From contig HF985612.1 in assembly GCA_000431215.1 (NCBI GenBank), positions 1 to 22,100 on the forward strand: 22,100 nt of DNA, given 5' to 3'. Source of the stretch: Prevotella sp. CAG:1031 (lineage in GTDB: Bacteria; Bacteroidota; Bacteroidia; Bacteroidales; Muribaculaceae). Below are positions 1 through 7,400 of the stretch, in pieces; position 1 is the first letter of the stretch; every line of letters starts with the position of its first letter. Position numbers and translations under genes: made by a program. A model generated the notes under the pieces. The model saw only the letters and a list, made by a program, of their open reading frames with translations. It did not search any database and had not been told where the DNA came from.

Positions 1-132
1 GTCAAATACGTCCGCCAAAATGACAAAAAATTGTCAGGTACTGTAGCTGTTCTCATATGTATTGTTCATATATTGCTGGGAATGGCATTAACCAAAAATG
101 CATTATTTTACTCTATTGTAATGGGCTCATGA
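1..132 (+). CDS. C-terminal end of a membrane protein (5' end outside window)
   Basis: Frame 1 is open from the first base to a TGA at 130-132 and gives 43 residues. They contain a charged stretch (VRQNDKK) followed by a long hydrophobic run (roughly residues 13-42) that reads as one or two closely spaced membrane segments, then a short polar tail. This looks like the last transmembrane part of a polytopic inner-membrane protein. Too little is present to name a family. The next candidate gene starts 56 bases downstream on the same strand. The frame is real-looking because the composition is typical of a membrane helix, but with only 43 codons it could be fortuitous. Confidence 0.5.
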   Translation, partial: VKYVRQNDKKLSGTVAVLICIVHILLGMALTKNALFYSIVMGS

Positions 133-188
133 AACTTCACTACAACAATAATCATTAAAGCGCGTTATAAATATAGAATGAAGACTCC

Positions 189-473
189 ATGACGCGAGCC
201 ATTGCGACAATATCATGTTTAATAGCGACTCTGACTCTATTTCTTGTTCCTCTTCAGGGAGAGTGCTGTGAGACTCCTGAGGTTGAATTAGAGCCGGAGA
301 TTGAATATTGTGTTGTAGCCAGCAGTCTGCCTCAGCCGCAATTTACCGAGAAACTGCCGGAACTATCGTTGGCGTCAGATATCGCGAGGCCCCATGTTTG
401 CCTATATGTAAAGATCCAGAAACTCATTTTTCATCTACCGGCAAGAATTCTTAACTGTGTGTTTCGTGAATAA
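189..473 (+). CDS. small putative secreted protein, unknown function
   Basis: This 94-residue protein begins with a good Sec-type signal peptide: Arg at residue 3, a hydrophobic core (about residues 5-22) and a likely cleavage near LQG. The mature part opens with ECCETPEVELEPEIEYC, an acidic, Cys-rich segment, and ends in a basic/hydrophobic stretch with further Cys residues. I do not recognise the family. It lies 56 bases after a membrane-protein end and 82 bases before a CNNM/CBS gene on the same strand, so it may be part of that transcription unit. It could be a small periplasmic metal-binding or accessory protein, but that rests only on the Cys pairs and the neighbours. No strong ribosome-binding site is visible, as is common in Bacteroidetes. 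Confidence 0.5.
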   Translation: MTRAIATISCLIATLTLFLVPLQGECCETPEVELEPEIEYCVVASSLPQPQFTEKLPELSLASDIARPHVCLYVKIQKLIFHLPARILNCVFRE

Positions 474-555
474 TCCGGTATAAGTTGACTCTCGCTCTAT
501 ATCAACCGAAGATATTTTCGTATGTCTCCGGCAGTATTAACTTATACATCTATTC

Positions 556-1605
556 ATGACACTCATATTATTATATCTTTTGGGAGCTCTTGGAGTATCC
601 TTTCTTTGCTCCGTGCTTGAAGCCGTGCTGCTATCTACTCCAGTATCATTTATCTCGATGAAAGAAAGTCAAGGGATTAAGGCCGCATCTCTGCTGATGA
701 AGTACAAAACAAATATTGACCGTCCTGTGGCAGCAATCCTGACGCTCAATACAGTTGCGCATACCATAGGCGCGGCTGGCGTAGGATCAGAATCGGTCAA
801 GGTATTCGGAGAAGCCTATTTTGGCATTATATCCGCCATTCTCACATTGCTTATTCTCGTGTTATCGGAAATCATCCCGAAGACAATAGGCGCATCATAT
901 TGGCGGACTCTTGCCATGTCATCTGCAAAGATTATCAAAGTCCTGATAATCATAGCATATCCACTTGTGTGGCTCTCGGAATTGCTCACCCGTTGCGTTT
1001 CGCCTAAAATACAACCTTTGACTGTAAGTCGAGAGGAAGTTGCAGCAATGGTCAATGTAGGTACTGACGAGGGCGTTATCGAAGATGCAGAGAACAAAGT
1101 CATCCAGAATTTTCTAAAGCTCTCTAATGTGAAAGCTGAGGACATTATGACACCTTATGTAGTTGTTGCCTCTGCCTCGACCAACACTACCATGAAGGAG
1201 TTTTACGACAACAAGACCCTTGCGCCCTTCTCACGCATTCCTGTTTTTGAAACAAGCCGTGAATTCATCGTCGGTTACGTCCGCAGGGCGAATGTGCTTG
1301 AAATGCTTACACAGGATAAGTTTACCGTGCCGTTACAGGACATTGTGCGTCCGATTCCATTCTTTATGGAGAATACCAAAGTCTCGGACATATGGCAAAG
1401 AATGCTTCAGGAGAAAGAACATATTTCGGTAATAACCGATGAATATGGCTGTATGCGCGGCATTGTGACTATGGAAGACGTAATTGAGACAATGCTCGGA
1501 GTTGAGATTGTGGATGAATGCGATACAACCGATAACCTTCAGGCTATGGCCCGTAAGAAATTCACTCCGGAAGCAGTGCGATATTCTGTAGGAGATCATG
1601 CTTGA
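556..1605 (+). CDS. CNNM/CBS-domain membrane protein (CorC/HlyC 'hemolysin' family)
   Basis: The 349-residue protein has the order of the CNNM (DUF21) family. About residues 1-145 form a membrane domain with several hydrophobic helices, including the conserved-looking LSEIIPKTIGA segment near residues 104-114. A linker follows (SREEVAAMVNVGTDEGVIEDAENKVIQNFL split over residues ~158-190), then a pair of CBS domains (~193-320) with the typical DIMTP and VVVA start and the ITDEYG...GIVTMEDVIE signature. Family members are linked to Mg2+ or other divalent-cation efflux and homeostasis at the inner membrane; older annotations call them hemolysins. The C-terminal CorC/HlyC-associated domain of longer homologues is absent here, only about 25 residues following the CBS pair. 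The start at 556 gives an N-terminal first membrane helix, as expected. A strong hairpin terminator lies about 120 bases downstream. Confidence 0.9.
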   Translation: MTLILLYLLGALGVSFLCSVLEAVLLSTPVSFISMKESQGIKAASLLMKYKTNIDRPVAAILTLNTVAHTIGAAGVGSESVKVFGEAYFGIISAILTLLILVLSEIIPKTIGASYWRTLAMSSAKIIKVLIIIAYPLVWLSELLTRCVSPKIQPLTVSREEVAAMVNVGTDEGVIEDAENKVIQNFLKLSNVKAEDIMTPYVVVASASTNTTMKEFYDNKTLAPFSRIPVFETSREFIVGYVRRANVLEMLTQDKFTVPLQDIVRPIPFFMENTKVSDIWQRMLQEKEHISVITDEYGCMRGIVTMEDVIETMLGVEIVDECDTTDNLQAMARKKFTPEAVRYSVGDHA

Positions 1606-1725
1606 CAGATGATGTTTGTTATCTACCAAACCTTTTGATCAATCATGGCATGCCTTGCATCCGTTCGCCCCACTTTCTTTTTAATATAAAAATCGCCCGC
1701 ACCCAAGACATAAATAATTAATATT

Positions 1726-1771
1726 AAAGCGATTGACGAGTAACGGAATAAACTTGTCAATCGCTTTTTTG
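1726..1771 (+). terminator. hairpin terminator after the CNNM gene
   Basis: A perfect 12-bp inverted repeat (AAAGCGATTGAC at 1726-1737, GTCAATCGCTTT at 1756-1767) encloses an 18-base loop and runs into a T tract (TTTTTT ending at 1770). It can terminate the plus-strand CNNM transcript and, having A's on the other side, possibly the opposing MsrAB transcript as well. The rest of the 1606-1899 gap shows no gene. It contains one isolated TAACTTTG (1841-1848) with no ORF behind it. Confidence 0.75.
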
Positions 1772-1899
1772 TTCAATAATCCGTGGATGAGAAAATTATT
1801 GGTGTGTGATAAGCTTATTGATCTGAATGTTTTCACAATCTAACTTTGCAATAAAGAACTGCGACAGCTCCATTTTGCAAGCCGCGATGTGTCGGCGGG

Positions 1900-2982
1900 C
1901 TAACGGCCGTCGACAAGGGGGAGGTAGTCGCCGTAGCCTTCGGCGGCCATCTCGGAGGCAGGTATGAAGCGGAGGGCGGCGCTGTTGATGCAGTATCTCA
2001 GTCCTCCGGTCGAGCGCGGGCCGTCGTTGAACACGTGACCGAGATGGGCGTCGCCGACGGCGCTGCGCACTTCGACGCGCCGCATCCCATGGGAATTGTC
2101 GGCGTGCTCAGTCAGCACGTCGGGCGATATGGGGCGGCTGAACGCGGGCCAGCCACACCCGGAGTCGAACTTGTCAGACGATACGAACAGCGGTTGCCCG
2201 GTAGTGATGTCGACATATATGCCGGGCCGGAATTCCCGGTCATATTCGTTAACGTAGGGCCGCTCGGTAGCGCTGAGCTGCGTAACGGCATACTGCTCGG
2301 GCGTCAGCCGACGCCGCAGTTCCTCGTCGGCCGGCTTGCTGTATCGGCCGGCAGTCTTACCGGGATGTTTCAGCGACGGGTCTTCGGCCTTCGCGGCCAT
2401 CTTCATCAGGGCCGGATCGATATGGCAGTATCCCCGCGGATTCTTCACGAGATATTGCTGATGATAATCCTCAGCCGCATAGAAATTCTCCAGAGGCTTG
2501 ATCTCCACCGCTATCGGGCCGTTATACCGCGATCTCTGCCGGTCGACGGCCTCGTCGATGACCGCCCGGTCGGCGCTATCGCTATAGTATATCCCCGTCC
2601 GATACTGCGTGCCGACGTCGTTGCCCTGACGGTTCAGAGCAGTCGGATCGATCGTCTTGAAATACAGATCGATAAGGAATGGCAGTGACACAACCTCGGG
2701 GTCATAGACCGCCCTGACGGTCTCGGCAGCCCCGGTGGCACCAGTGCACACTTCGCGATAAGAAGGGGAGGCGGTAAGGCTGTTGGCATATCCGGCCTCG
2801 GTAGCTTTCACTCCGGGCACCAGTGAGAAGAAATGTTCCGTTCCCCAGAAACATCCTCCGGCAAAATATATCTCTTTCATGTCCTTATATGTTATAGTTT
2901 GATGTCGTTCTGATCCACGCTCTGCGACAGAACATCCGCAGAGCAGCATAAATGTCGTTATCATAAACATTAAGCGCATCAC
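1900..2982 (-). CDS. msrAB: bifunctional methionine sulfoxide reductase MsrA-MsrB, lipoprotein
   Basis: This 360-residue fusion reduces both epimers of methionine sulfoxide in proteins. The MsrA domain (about residues 36-200) carries the catalytic GCFWG motif with nucleophile Cys44. The MsrB domain (about 222-350) carries the SGCGWPAF, GHVFNDGP and RYCIN signatures, the Cys of RYCIN being the catalytic residue. The N-terminus has a hydrophobic stretch ending in a lipobox-like LCGC (Cys17), so the enzyme is probably exported and lipid-anchored, repairing envelope proteins instead of cytoplasmic ones. The A-then-B order and length fit known MsrAB fusions. Its stop codon is TAG (1902-1900), which shows that TAG is an ordinary stop in this genome. 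The DUF488 gene is divergent, 93 bases away. Confidence 0.95.
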   Translation of the reverse strand: MMRLMFMITTFMLLCGCSVAERGSERHQTITYKDMKEIYFAGGCFWGTEHFFSLVPGVKATEAGYANSLTASPSYREVCTGATGAAETVRAVYDPEVVSLPFLIDLYFKTIDPTALNRQGNDVGTQYRTGIYYSDSADRAVIDEAVDRQRSRYNGPIAVEIKPLENFYAAEDYHQQYLVKNPRGYCHIDPALMKMAAKAEDPSLKHPGKTAGRYSKPADEELRRRLTPEQYAVTQLSATERPYVNEYDREFRPGIYVDITTGQPLFVSSDKFDSGCGWPAFSRPISPDVLTEHADNSHGMRRVEVRSAVGDAHLGHVFNDGPRSTGGLRYCINSAALRFIPASEMAAEGYGDYLPLVDGR

Positions 2983-3075
2983 AATCTCAACGCCTGACCC
3001 CGCGCCGCGGTTCGCAACACGCCGATATTTTGGACGAATGAACTATCGGGGACTTGGGTTCGTTTTAGATATGCT

Positions 3076-3456
3076 ATGGAACACAAAATTGACATAAAAC
3101 GCGCCTACGACGCCGCTTCTCCAGGCGACGGATTCAGAATATACATAGACCGCCTGTGGCCTAGGGGACTGTCGCACGAGACATTTCATTACGATCTGTG
3201 GGACAAAGAGATCGCTCCGTCGACCGAACTTCGGGAATGGTTCCACACGTCGCCTGACAGCCTGTGGCCCGAATTCGCCAGTCGCTACAAGGCCGAGCTC
3301 AACGCCAATCCGGCGTTTCAGGCCATGCTCCAGACAATCGCCGACAAGCCGAAAGTGACGCTGCTCTATTCCTCTCACAACCGCGCGCATAACAATGCCG
3401 TGGTGGTCGAGGAACTTCTTGCCGGCGCCGGCTGGCAGCCGACAGAGCCAGAGTAA
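3076..3456 (+). CDS. DUF488 family protein
   Basis: The 126-residue protein shows the DUF488 hallmark RIYIDRLWPRGL near residues 21-32, followed by an acidic LWDKEIAPSTELREWF segment (~40-58) and a conserved-looking C-terminal VTLLYSSH strand (~93-101). DUF488 proteins are small, cytoplasmic and of unknown biochemical function. The length matches the short, single-domain form. It is divergent from msrAB and lies 32 bases upstream of a small ORF on the same strand, so the two are likely co-transcribed. The start at 3076 places the conserved first strand (MEHKIDIKRAYD) at the N-terminus, as usual in the family. Confidence 0.85.
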   Translation: MEHKIDIKRAYDAASPGDGFRIYIDRLWPRGLSHETFHYDLWDKEIAPSTELREWFHTSPDSLWPEFASRYKAELNANPAFQAMLQTIADKPKVTLLYSSHNRAHNNAVVVEELLAGAGWQPTEPE

Positions 3457-3488
3457 TTTTCTCAGACAACTATAAATAACACACAACT

Positions 3489-3686
3489 ATGTTAAAGACA
3501 AGTTACAAATTCGGAGAGGTGCACAACCTGTTGTCTCAGGTCTATGCAGGGCCGGAGAATGTAGAGTTCAGAAGTATTTTCGACAACACCAACGGCGGAG
3601 TGTCGCAGCTCGCCTTCAGAAAAGAAATCTTAAAAGATGAAGGAGACGGCCGGTTCGGCCGTCCCCTTCTTTATTGTCGCCTGTAG
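3489..3686 (+). CDS. small hypothetical protein with a terminator inside its 3' end
   Basis: A 65-residue ORF begins 32 bases after the DUF488 gene. Residues 1-48 look like ordinary soluble protein (MLKTSYKFGEVHNLL... to RKEIL). The last 16 or so residues are encoded by a G+C-rich hairpin terminator (3639-3673), and the stop lies 16 bases inside the convergent gene at 3671-4219. The true C-terminus may therefore be altered. A -1 shift in the A-rich stretch around 3618-3637 would end translation at TGA 3638-3640, just before the hairpin. I do not recognise the family. It may be a small real protein, or the degraded start of a longer one. No signal peptide or membrane segment is visible. Confidence 0.45.
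   Translation: MLKTSYKFGEVHNLLSQVYAGPENVEFRSIFDNTNGGVSQLAFRKEILKDEGDGRFGRPLLYCRL
3639..3673 (+). terminator. hairpin terminator between convergent genes
   Basis: GAAGGAGACGGCCG (3639-3652) pairs with CGGCCGTCCCCTTC (3656-3669) with one mismatch and a 3-base loop, followed by TTT ATT on the plus strand. It ends the DUF488/small-ORF transcript and may also act on the opposing four-helix-bundle gene. It overlaps the reading frame of the 65-aa ORF. Confidence 0.75.
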
Positions 3687-4219
3687 CTGACGCGCGCCTG
3701 ATACATCTGCTCCTTTATGCCGCCCCGGCGCAGGAAATCCTCCTGAAGCCGGTCTATATAGTTCCTTAACAGAACGTCGGCCTGATGGATCAGAGTAATG
3801 GCGATATTGCATATAGTCTCGTCGCTCCTGACTTTCACAGCCTCTCTGTAATAAGCCGAATCATTTCGGGTTGCACAAATTCTCCGTGTTCTGACTGATT
3901 TTTCAGAGTTAATATCCCAAAGATTCAGATTTCTTACACGAAGATAGTCTTCATAATCTAGAAGAAGCTCGTGAAGGCTTGCTTTCGCGACATTAAGCAA
4001 TTTGATCTCTGTCTCAGATGATGTCGTGCCAGCCTGACATCCTTCGGCAATATTCTGCCTGCCGCTGCGGGCAGCCTGAATCATCTGATCGATGGTTCGG
4101 TCACCGACCGCGAGGAATTTATGGGCAAAGAAATAGGTGATATCGTAGATACATTCCGTTTTTTGGAATGCGATTAAGTCGCGATAGTTACCTTTTGGTT
4201 TTAGGAAAGTTTCGGGCAT
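3671..4219 (-). CDS. four-helix-bundle suffix-domain protein
   Basis: The 182-residue protein matches the 'four helix bundle' (23S rRNA intervening-sequence protein-like) family, in the longer form with an added C-terminal suffix domain. Recognisable features are the YRDLIAFQKTECIYDITYFF N-terminal helix, the RTIDQMIQAARSGRQNIAEG helix (about residues 41-60) and the following ETEIKLLNVAKASLHELLLDYEDYL helices, then a suffix rich in charged residues ending near 182. Family members are small helical proteins of unknown function, common in Bacteroidetes and often near mobile or variable regions. The gene is monocistronic. A TATCTTTG promoter-like box lies about 60 bases upstream, and a 9-bp-period palindrome sits in the resulting leader. 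Its stop overlaps the end of the convergent 65-aa ORF. Confidence 0.85.
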   Translation of the reverse strand: MPETFLKPKGNYRDLIAFQKTECIYDITYFFAHKFLAVGDRTIDQMIQAARSGRQNIAEGCQAGTTSSETEIKLLNVAKASLHELLLDYEDYLRVRNLNLWDINSEKSVRTRRICATRNDSAYYREAVKVRSDETICNIAITLIHQADVLLRNYIDRLQEDFLRRGGIKEQMYQARVSYRRQ

Positions 4220-4229
4220 GGTCTTTGAT

Positions 4230-4261
4230 TATAGGGCATATAGGGCCTATAAGCCCTATAG
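4230..4261. repeat. 9-bp-period palindromic repeat in the leader of the four-helix-bundle gene
   Basis: The segment reads TATAGGGCA, TATAGGGCC, TATAAGCCC, TATAG: three and a half units of a 9-base repeat. It is also a near-perfect palindrome, with 14-base arms at 4231-4244 and 4245-4258 and one mismatch. It lies 11 bases upstream of the gene's start, between the promoter-like box (4277-4284) and the ATG, so it would fold as a hairpin in the mRNA leader or act as an operator. Confidence 0.7.
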
Positions 4262-4276
4262 TCGGGTTATTTTTCG

Positions 4277-4284
4277 CAAAGATA
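4277..4284 (-). promoter_or_regulatory. putative -7 box (TATCTTTG) of the four-helix-bundle gene
   Basis: On the minus strand 4284-4277 reads TATCTTTG, matching the Bacteroidetes TAnnTTTG element. Transcription would start near 4270 and give a leader of about 50 bases containing the palindrome. A convincing TTTG -33 element is not seen. Confidence 0.4.
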
Positions 4285-4307
4285 GCAATCTTTGCCAGAC
4301 AACGGCC

Positions 4308-4335
4308 CCTCCGCGCCGGTCATTCGGCGCGGAGG
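4308..4335 (-). terminator. GC hairpin over the stop codon of the export operon
   Basis: CCTCCGCGCCG (4308-4318) and CGGCGCGGAGG (4325-4335) form a perfect 11-bp stem with a 6-base loop. The permease stop codon (4322-4320) lies in the loop. No U tract follows on the minus strand, so this may be a 3'-end stabilising hairpin or an imperfect terminator. Confidence 0.5.
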
Positions 4336-6689
4336 TAATCGACGGGGTTGCTCCGGGCTACACGCCTGGCATTCAGCGCTACTACAGCAATTATCAGGGC
4401 GAGCAATATCAGGAGACAGCCGGCCATGGCCAGGGGCGACAGCGAGACCTGTTCGGTGAACTGCGAGAGCCAGTTACGTCCGATTATCACCGCGGCAATT
4501 CCTCCGCAGAGCAGCGACGGCGCCGCTACACGCATAATGTCGCGGCAGAACAGCCGCAGTATCTGCCCGACGGTCGTGCCGTTGACCTTGCGGATGGCTA
4601 TCTCTTTGGCGCGCCGCTGCACCTCGTCGGCCGTATAGCCTATCAGGCCCACTATAGCTATGAGAAGTATAGCCACACCGGCCGCCATCACCGAGAACCC
4701 GAAACGCTTGACCGGGGCCGACAGCGCCTCGACGCGCGTCTTATAGGGAACAAGATATTTATTGTTTCCGAATTTGTCGACAATCTTCTGTGCCTCGGCG
4801 AGGGTTTCGGGCGTGAGCTCGCCGAACCTGACGTAGACGTTCTGGCGCACTGAGGTTGCCGGAAACAGCACTCCCGCGCGCGGATCGGCATAGTCGTTGT
4901 TATATCCGCCGCGCCTTATGTCCTTTATGACACCGCAGATGGTGAATTCTATCGAACCGCCGTCACCGCTGTGTTCGGTGATGCAGAACCGCTTGCCAAC
5001 GATATTGTCGTCTTTGGCTCCGAAGTGGGTCTTCATGACGTCGATAAACCGTTCTTCGACAATAACCTGATTCACGGTCGTATCGGCATTCTCCCTAAAC
5101 GTGCCTCCCTGCACGAACTCCATCCCCATGACGTCGAAAAGATTGGCGTTGGCCCAGTACATGTCGGCCACATTGACCTGATTGTCCTTGCGCGGATCGT
5201 CGTGAATCCAGACGTTATTGCCCGCAGCGCCATAGGTAAAGTCCTGATCGGCCGACGTCACGGCGTCGACGCAGCCGAGACTCGACAACTCGGCGACCAT
5301 AGCGCCGCGCTCATTATCGGGCATCGTGCCCAGATAGACCGACGCGATATTCCCGCTGTCGTAGCCCATATCGCCGTGGCTCATCATCCGATACTGGCGG
5401 AACACGAGCACGAGCAGACAGAACAGCAGACCGGCGGCGAAGAACTGAACCGAAAGCAGCGCAAGTTTCCAGACCCGGCGCCTGCGCGGATTATGCCTGA
5501 ACACGTTCGAGACAGGGGTCTTGCAGTACATCCACGCCGGAACGACGCCCGTTATCACAAGCAGACCCAGAATAACACATCCTTCGACGAGCCACACCCG
5601 TCCGCTCGAAAGCAGATCAAAGACGCTGTAGCCGAGCAGCATCTCACATTGGTCGGACAGGCAGAGCACTATCAGCACAGCGAGGACTATAGCCACAGCA
5701 AGAAAGAACAGGCTCTCGCCCATTATGCGGCCGAATATGGCGGCGTTGCCCGTGCCGTAGCATTTGCGCACGGCCATCTCGCGGCTGCGTCGGCCGAACT
5801 GGCCGATCACGATAAGGAGATAGTTGAGCGACGCACTGACGAGGATTATGAATGCCAGAATGCTGAGCACCCATATCATTGTCCTGACACTTTCCTGCGC
5901 GGTATAGACGTCGGTCAGCGGCATCAGCCCGAAATTCATATGGAACACCTCTATAGCCTCGGGGGGAAGCTCTTTCCGTATCATACGGTCGATATAAGGT
6001 CGCACGTCGTCGGCGGTCGCTCCGTCGACAAGGCGCACATAGCTCTTGTAACGGTCATTACCGACCCAGTTTTCCGTTCCGTCGTTCATGAAATTCCCGA
6101 TCGAAGGCATCGAAAGATATATGGCGTTGGTGAATGTCGAGTTGACAGGAAAATCTTCATAAATACCGTCGATCATCACGGAATAGCTGTCGTTCAGTTC
6201 GGGACTCGACAGTGTGGTTCCGATGACATCGCCGCCGATCTTCTCGGCCAGAGAGCGCGGAATCATGCAGTGGTTCTCGACAGCGAGCGCCTCCTTCGGA
6301 TTGCCGCTTATGACGGGCTGACGGAGAACGTCGAACGCACAGGTGTCGGCCAGTATAAGAGCATCGGCATCGAAAAGCTGTCCGTCGGGAGTCTTTACGG
6401 TCAGTTCGCCGGTTATCTGTGTAAAGCGGGTGGCGCTCTCGACCGGCGGCGCATAGCGCTTCAGCCCCGGCGCGATAGCCCCGGGTGTCTGGAGATATTC
6501 CATGAACTCGCCGTGAGTGATGATACTTTCCGTAATAACATATACATTCCCGTTTTCAGGTATAAAGCTGTCGTAAGACTGTTCGATATAAGCTTTCGCC
6601 ACGAGCAGAAGCCCGATAGCCAGTCCTATTGTCAGGCAGAACAGCTTTGTAAGGTTCCGCCTCAGGTCGTTGACAAAGAATTTCAGCAT
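4320..6689 (-). CDS. FtsX/MacB-like ABC transporter permease
   Basis: The 789-residue protein is an ABC permease of the MacB/FtsX superfamily in the long form with two permease units. It has an N-terminal membrane helix (~15-34), then a large extracytoplasmic MacB-PCD-like domain up to about residue 265 and FtsX helices (~270-400) with the ...RRSREMAVRKCYG coupling motif. A second helix (~408-430), a second extracytoplasmic domain and a final FtsX block (~665-785) with RAKEIAIRKVNGTT follow. The EMAVRK and EIAIRK motifs in the two halves are typical cytoplasmic coupling sites. Such permeases work with an ABC ATPase as mechanotransmission machines that drive export or envelope remodelling through a periplasmic adaptor and TolC, without being a channel. 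It is the last gene of the TolC-adaptor-ATPase-permease operon, starting 5 bases after the ATPase stop. The substrate is unknown. Confidence 0.92.
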   Translation of the reverse strand: MLKFFVNDLRRNLTKLFCLTIGLAIGLLLVAKAYIEQSYDSFIPENGNVYVITESIITHGEFMEYLQTPGAIAPGLKRYAPPVESATRFTQITGELTVKTPDGQLFDADALILADTCAFDVLRQPVISGNPKEALAVENHCMIPRSLAEKIGGDVIGTTLSSPELNDSYSVMIDGIYEDFPVNSTFTNAIYLSMPSIGNFMNDGTENWVGNDRYKSYVRLVDGATADDVRPYIDRMIRKELPPEAIEVFHMNFGLMPLTDVYTAQESVRTMIWVLSILAFIILVSASLNYLLIVIGQFGRRSREMAVRKCYGTGNAAIFGRIMGESLFFLAVAIVLAVLIVLCLSDQCEMLLGYSVFDLLSSGRVWLVEGCVILGLLVITGVVPAWMYCKTPVSNVFRHNPRRRRVWKLALLSVQFFAAGLLFCLLVLVFRQYRMMSHGDMGYDSGNIASVYLGTMPDNERGAMVAELSSLGCVDAVTSADQDFTYGAAGNNVWIHDDPRKDNQVNVADMYWANANLFDVMGMEFVQGGTFRENADTTVNQVIVEERFIDVMKTHFGAKDDNIVGKRFCITEHSGDGGSIEFTICGVIKDIRRGGYNNDYADPRAGVLFPATSVRQNVYVRFGELTPETLAEAQKIVDKFGNNKYLVPYKTRVEALSAPVKRFGFSVMAAGVAILLIAIVGLIGYTADEVQRRAKEIAIRKVNGTTVGQILRLFCRDIMRVAAPSLLCGGIAAVIIGRNWLSQFTEQVSLSPLAMAGCLLILLALIIAVVALNARRVARSNPVDYLRAE

Positions 6690-6694
6690 TGCAA

Positions 6695-7378
6695 TTACAT
6701 TTTGTTGTTCAGACTTTCAACTATCCGGCCGTCGAAAAGATTGATGATATAATCGGCCTGCGAGGCATCGCGCTGCGAGTGGGTGACCATTATTATCGTC
6801 GCGCCGTCGCGATGCAGCTCATCGAGAATCTGAAGCACCTCGCCGCCATTTTTCGAATCGAGGTTTCCCGTTGGTTCGTCGGCGAGAATCAGCCCCGGGC
6901 GCCCTACGATAGCGCGGGCAATCGCCACCCTCTGCTGCTGACCGCCCGAAAGCTGCGACGGATAGTGACGGCTGCGGTGGCTTATCCCCATGCGGCGCAT
7001 GGCCTCGTCGACCCGGCGGTTCTTCTCGTCGCGGCCGAGATTGAGATTGTTGAGCGGCAACATTATATTGTCGCGGACGCTCATGTCTTCTATCAGGTTG
7101 AACGACTGGAAGATGAATCCGATGCGTCCTTTACGCCAGGCCGTGCGCTCGGCCTCTCTGAGGTTGGCGACTTCCTCGCCGTCGAGACGGTAACTCCCCG
7201 AAGTCGGGTTGTCGAGCAGACCGAGAATGTTGAGCAGGGTCGACTTTCCGCAGCCCGAAGGCCCCATTATCGCGACATAGTCGCCGTCGGCGATTGTGAA
7301 CGACACCTTGTCGAGAGCCACTGTCTCGACCGAATCGGTGCGGAATATCTTCTCGAGATTGCTGATTTCAAGTTTCAT
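6695..7378 (-). CDS. ABC transporter ATP-binding protein (MacB/LolD-type)
   Basis: The 227-residue cytoplasmic ATPase has all expected motifs. Walker A is GPSGCGKST (residues 39-47), the Q-loop lies at FIFQSFNLI (~88-96), the ABC signature is LSGGQQQ (143-149), Walker B is LILADEPTGNLD (163-174), and the switch His is in MVTHS (197-201). The DEPTGNLD form is characteristic of the LolD/MacB/FtsE branch, which pairs with FtsX-type permeases. It lies between the adaptor gene (22 bases upstream) and the permease (5 bases downstream), so it powers that complex. Confidence 0.95.
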   Translation of the reverse strand: MKLEISNLEKIFRTDSVETVALDKVSFTIADGDYVAIMGPSGCGKSTLLNILGLLDNPTSGSYRLDGEEVANLREAERTAWRKGRIGFIFQSFNLIEDMSVRDNIMLPLNNLNLGRDEKNRRVDEAMRRMGISHRSRHYPSQLSGGQQQRVAIARAIVGRPGLILADEPTGNLDSKNGGEVLQILDELHRDGATIIMVTHSQRDASQADYIINLFDGRIVESLNNKM

Positions 7379-7400
7379 TGTCTATCGGTTGTTAATTGGT

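Noticed and set aside
2035..2688. Plus-strand ORF opposite msrAB, preceded at a distance by TAACTTTG (1841-1848)
   Set aside because: The MsrAB frame is unambiguous, and the isolated box has no -33 element and no plausible gene behind it.
4971..6752. Long plus-strand ORF of 593 codons opposite the permease
   Set aside because: It is antisense to a clearly real FtsX-like permease and ATPase start, is His/Arg-rich with no recognisable domain, and reflects the GC-rich codon pattern of the real gene.
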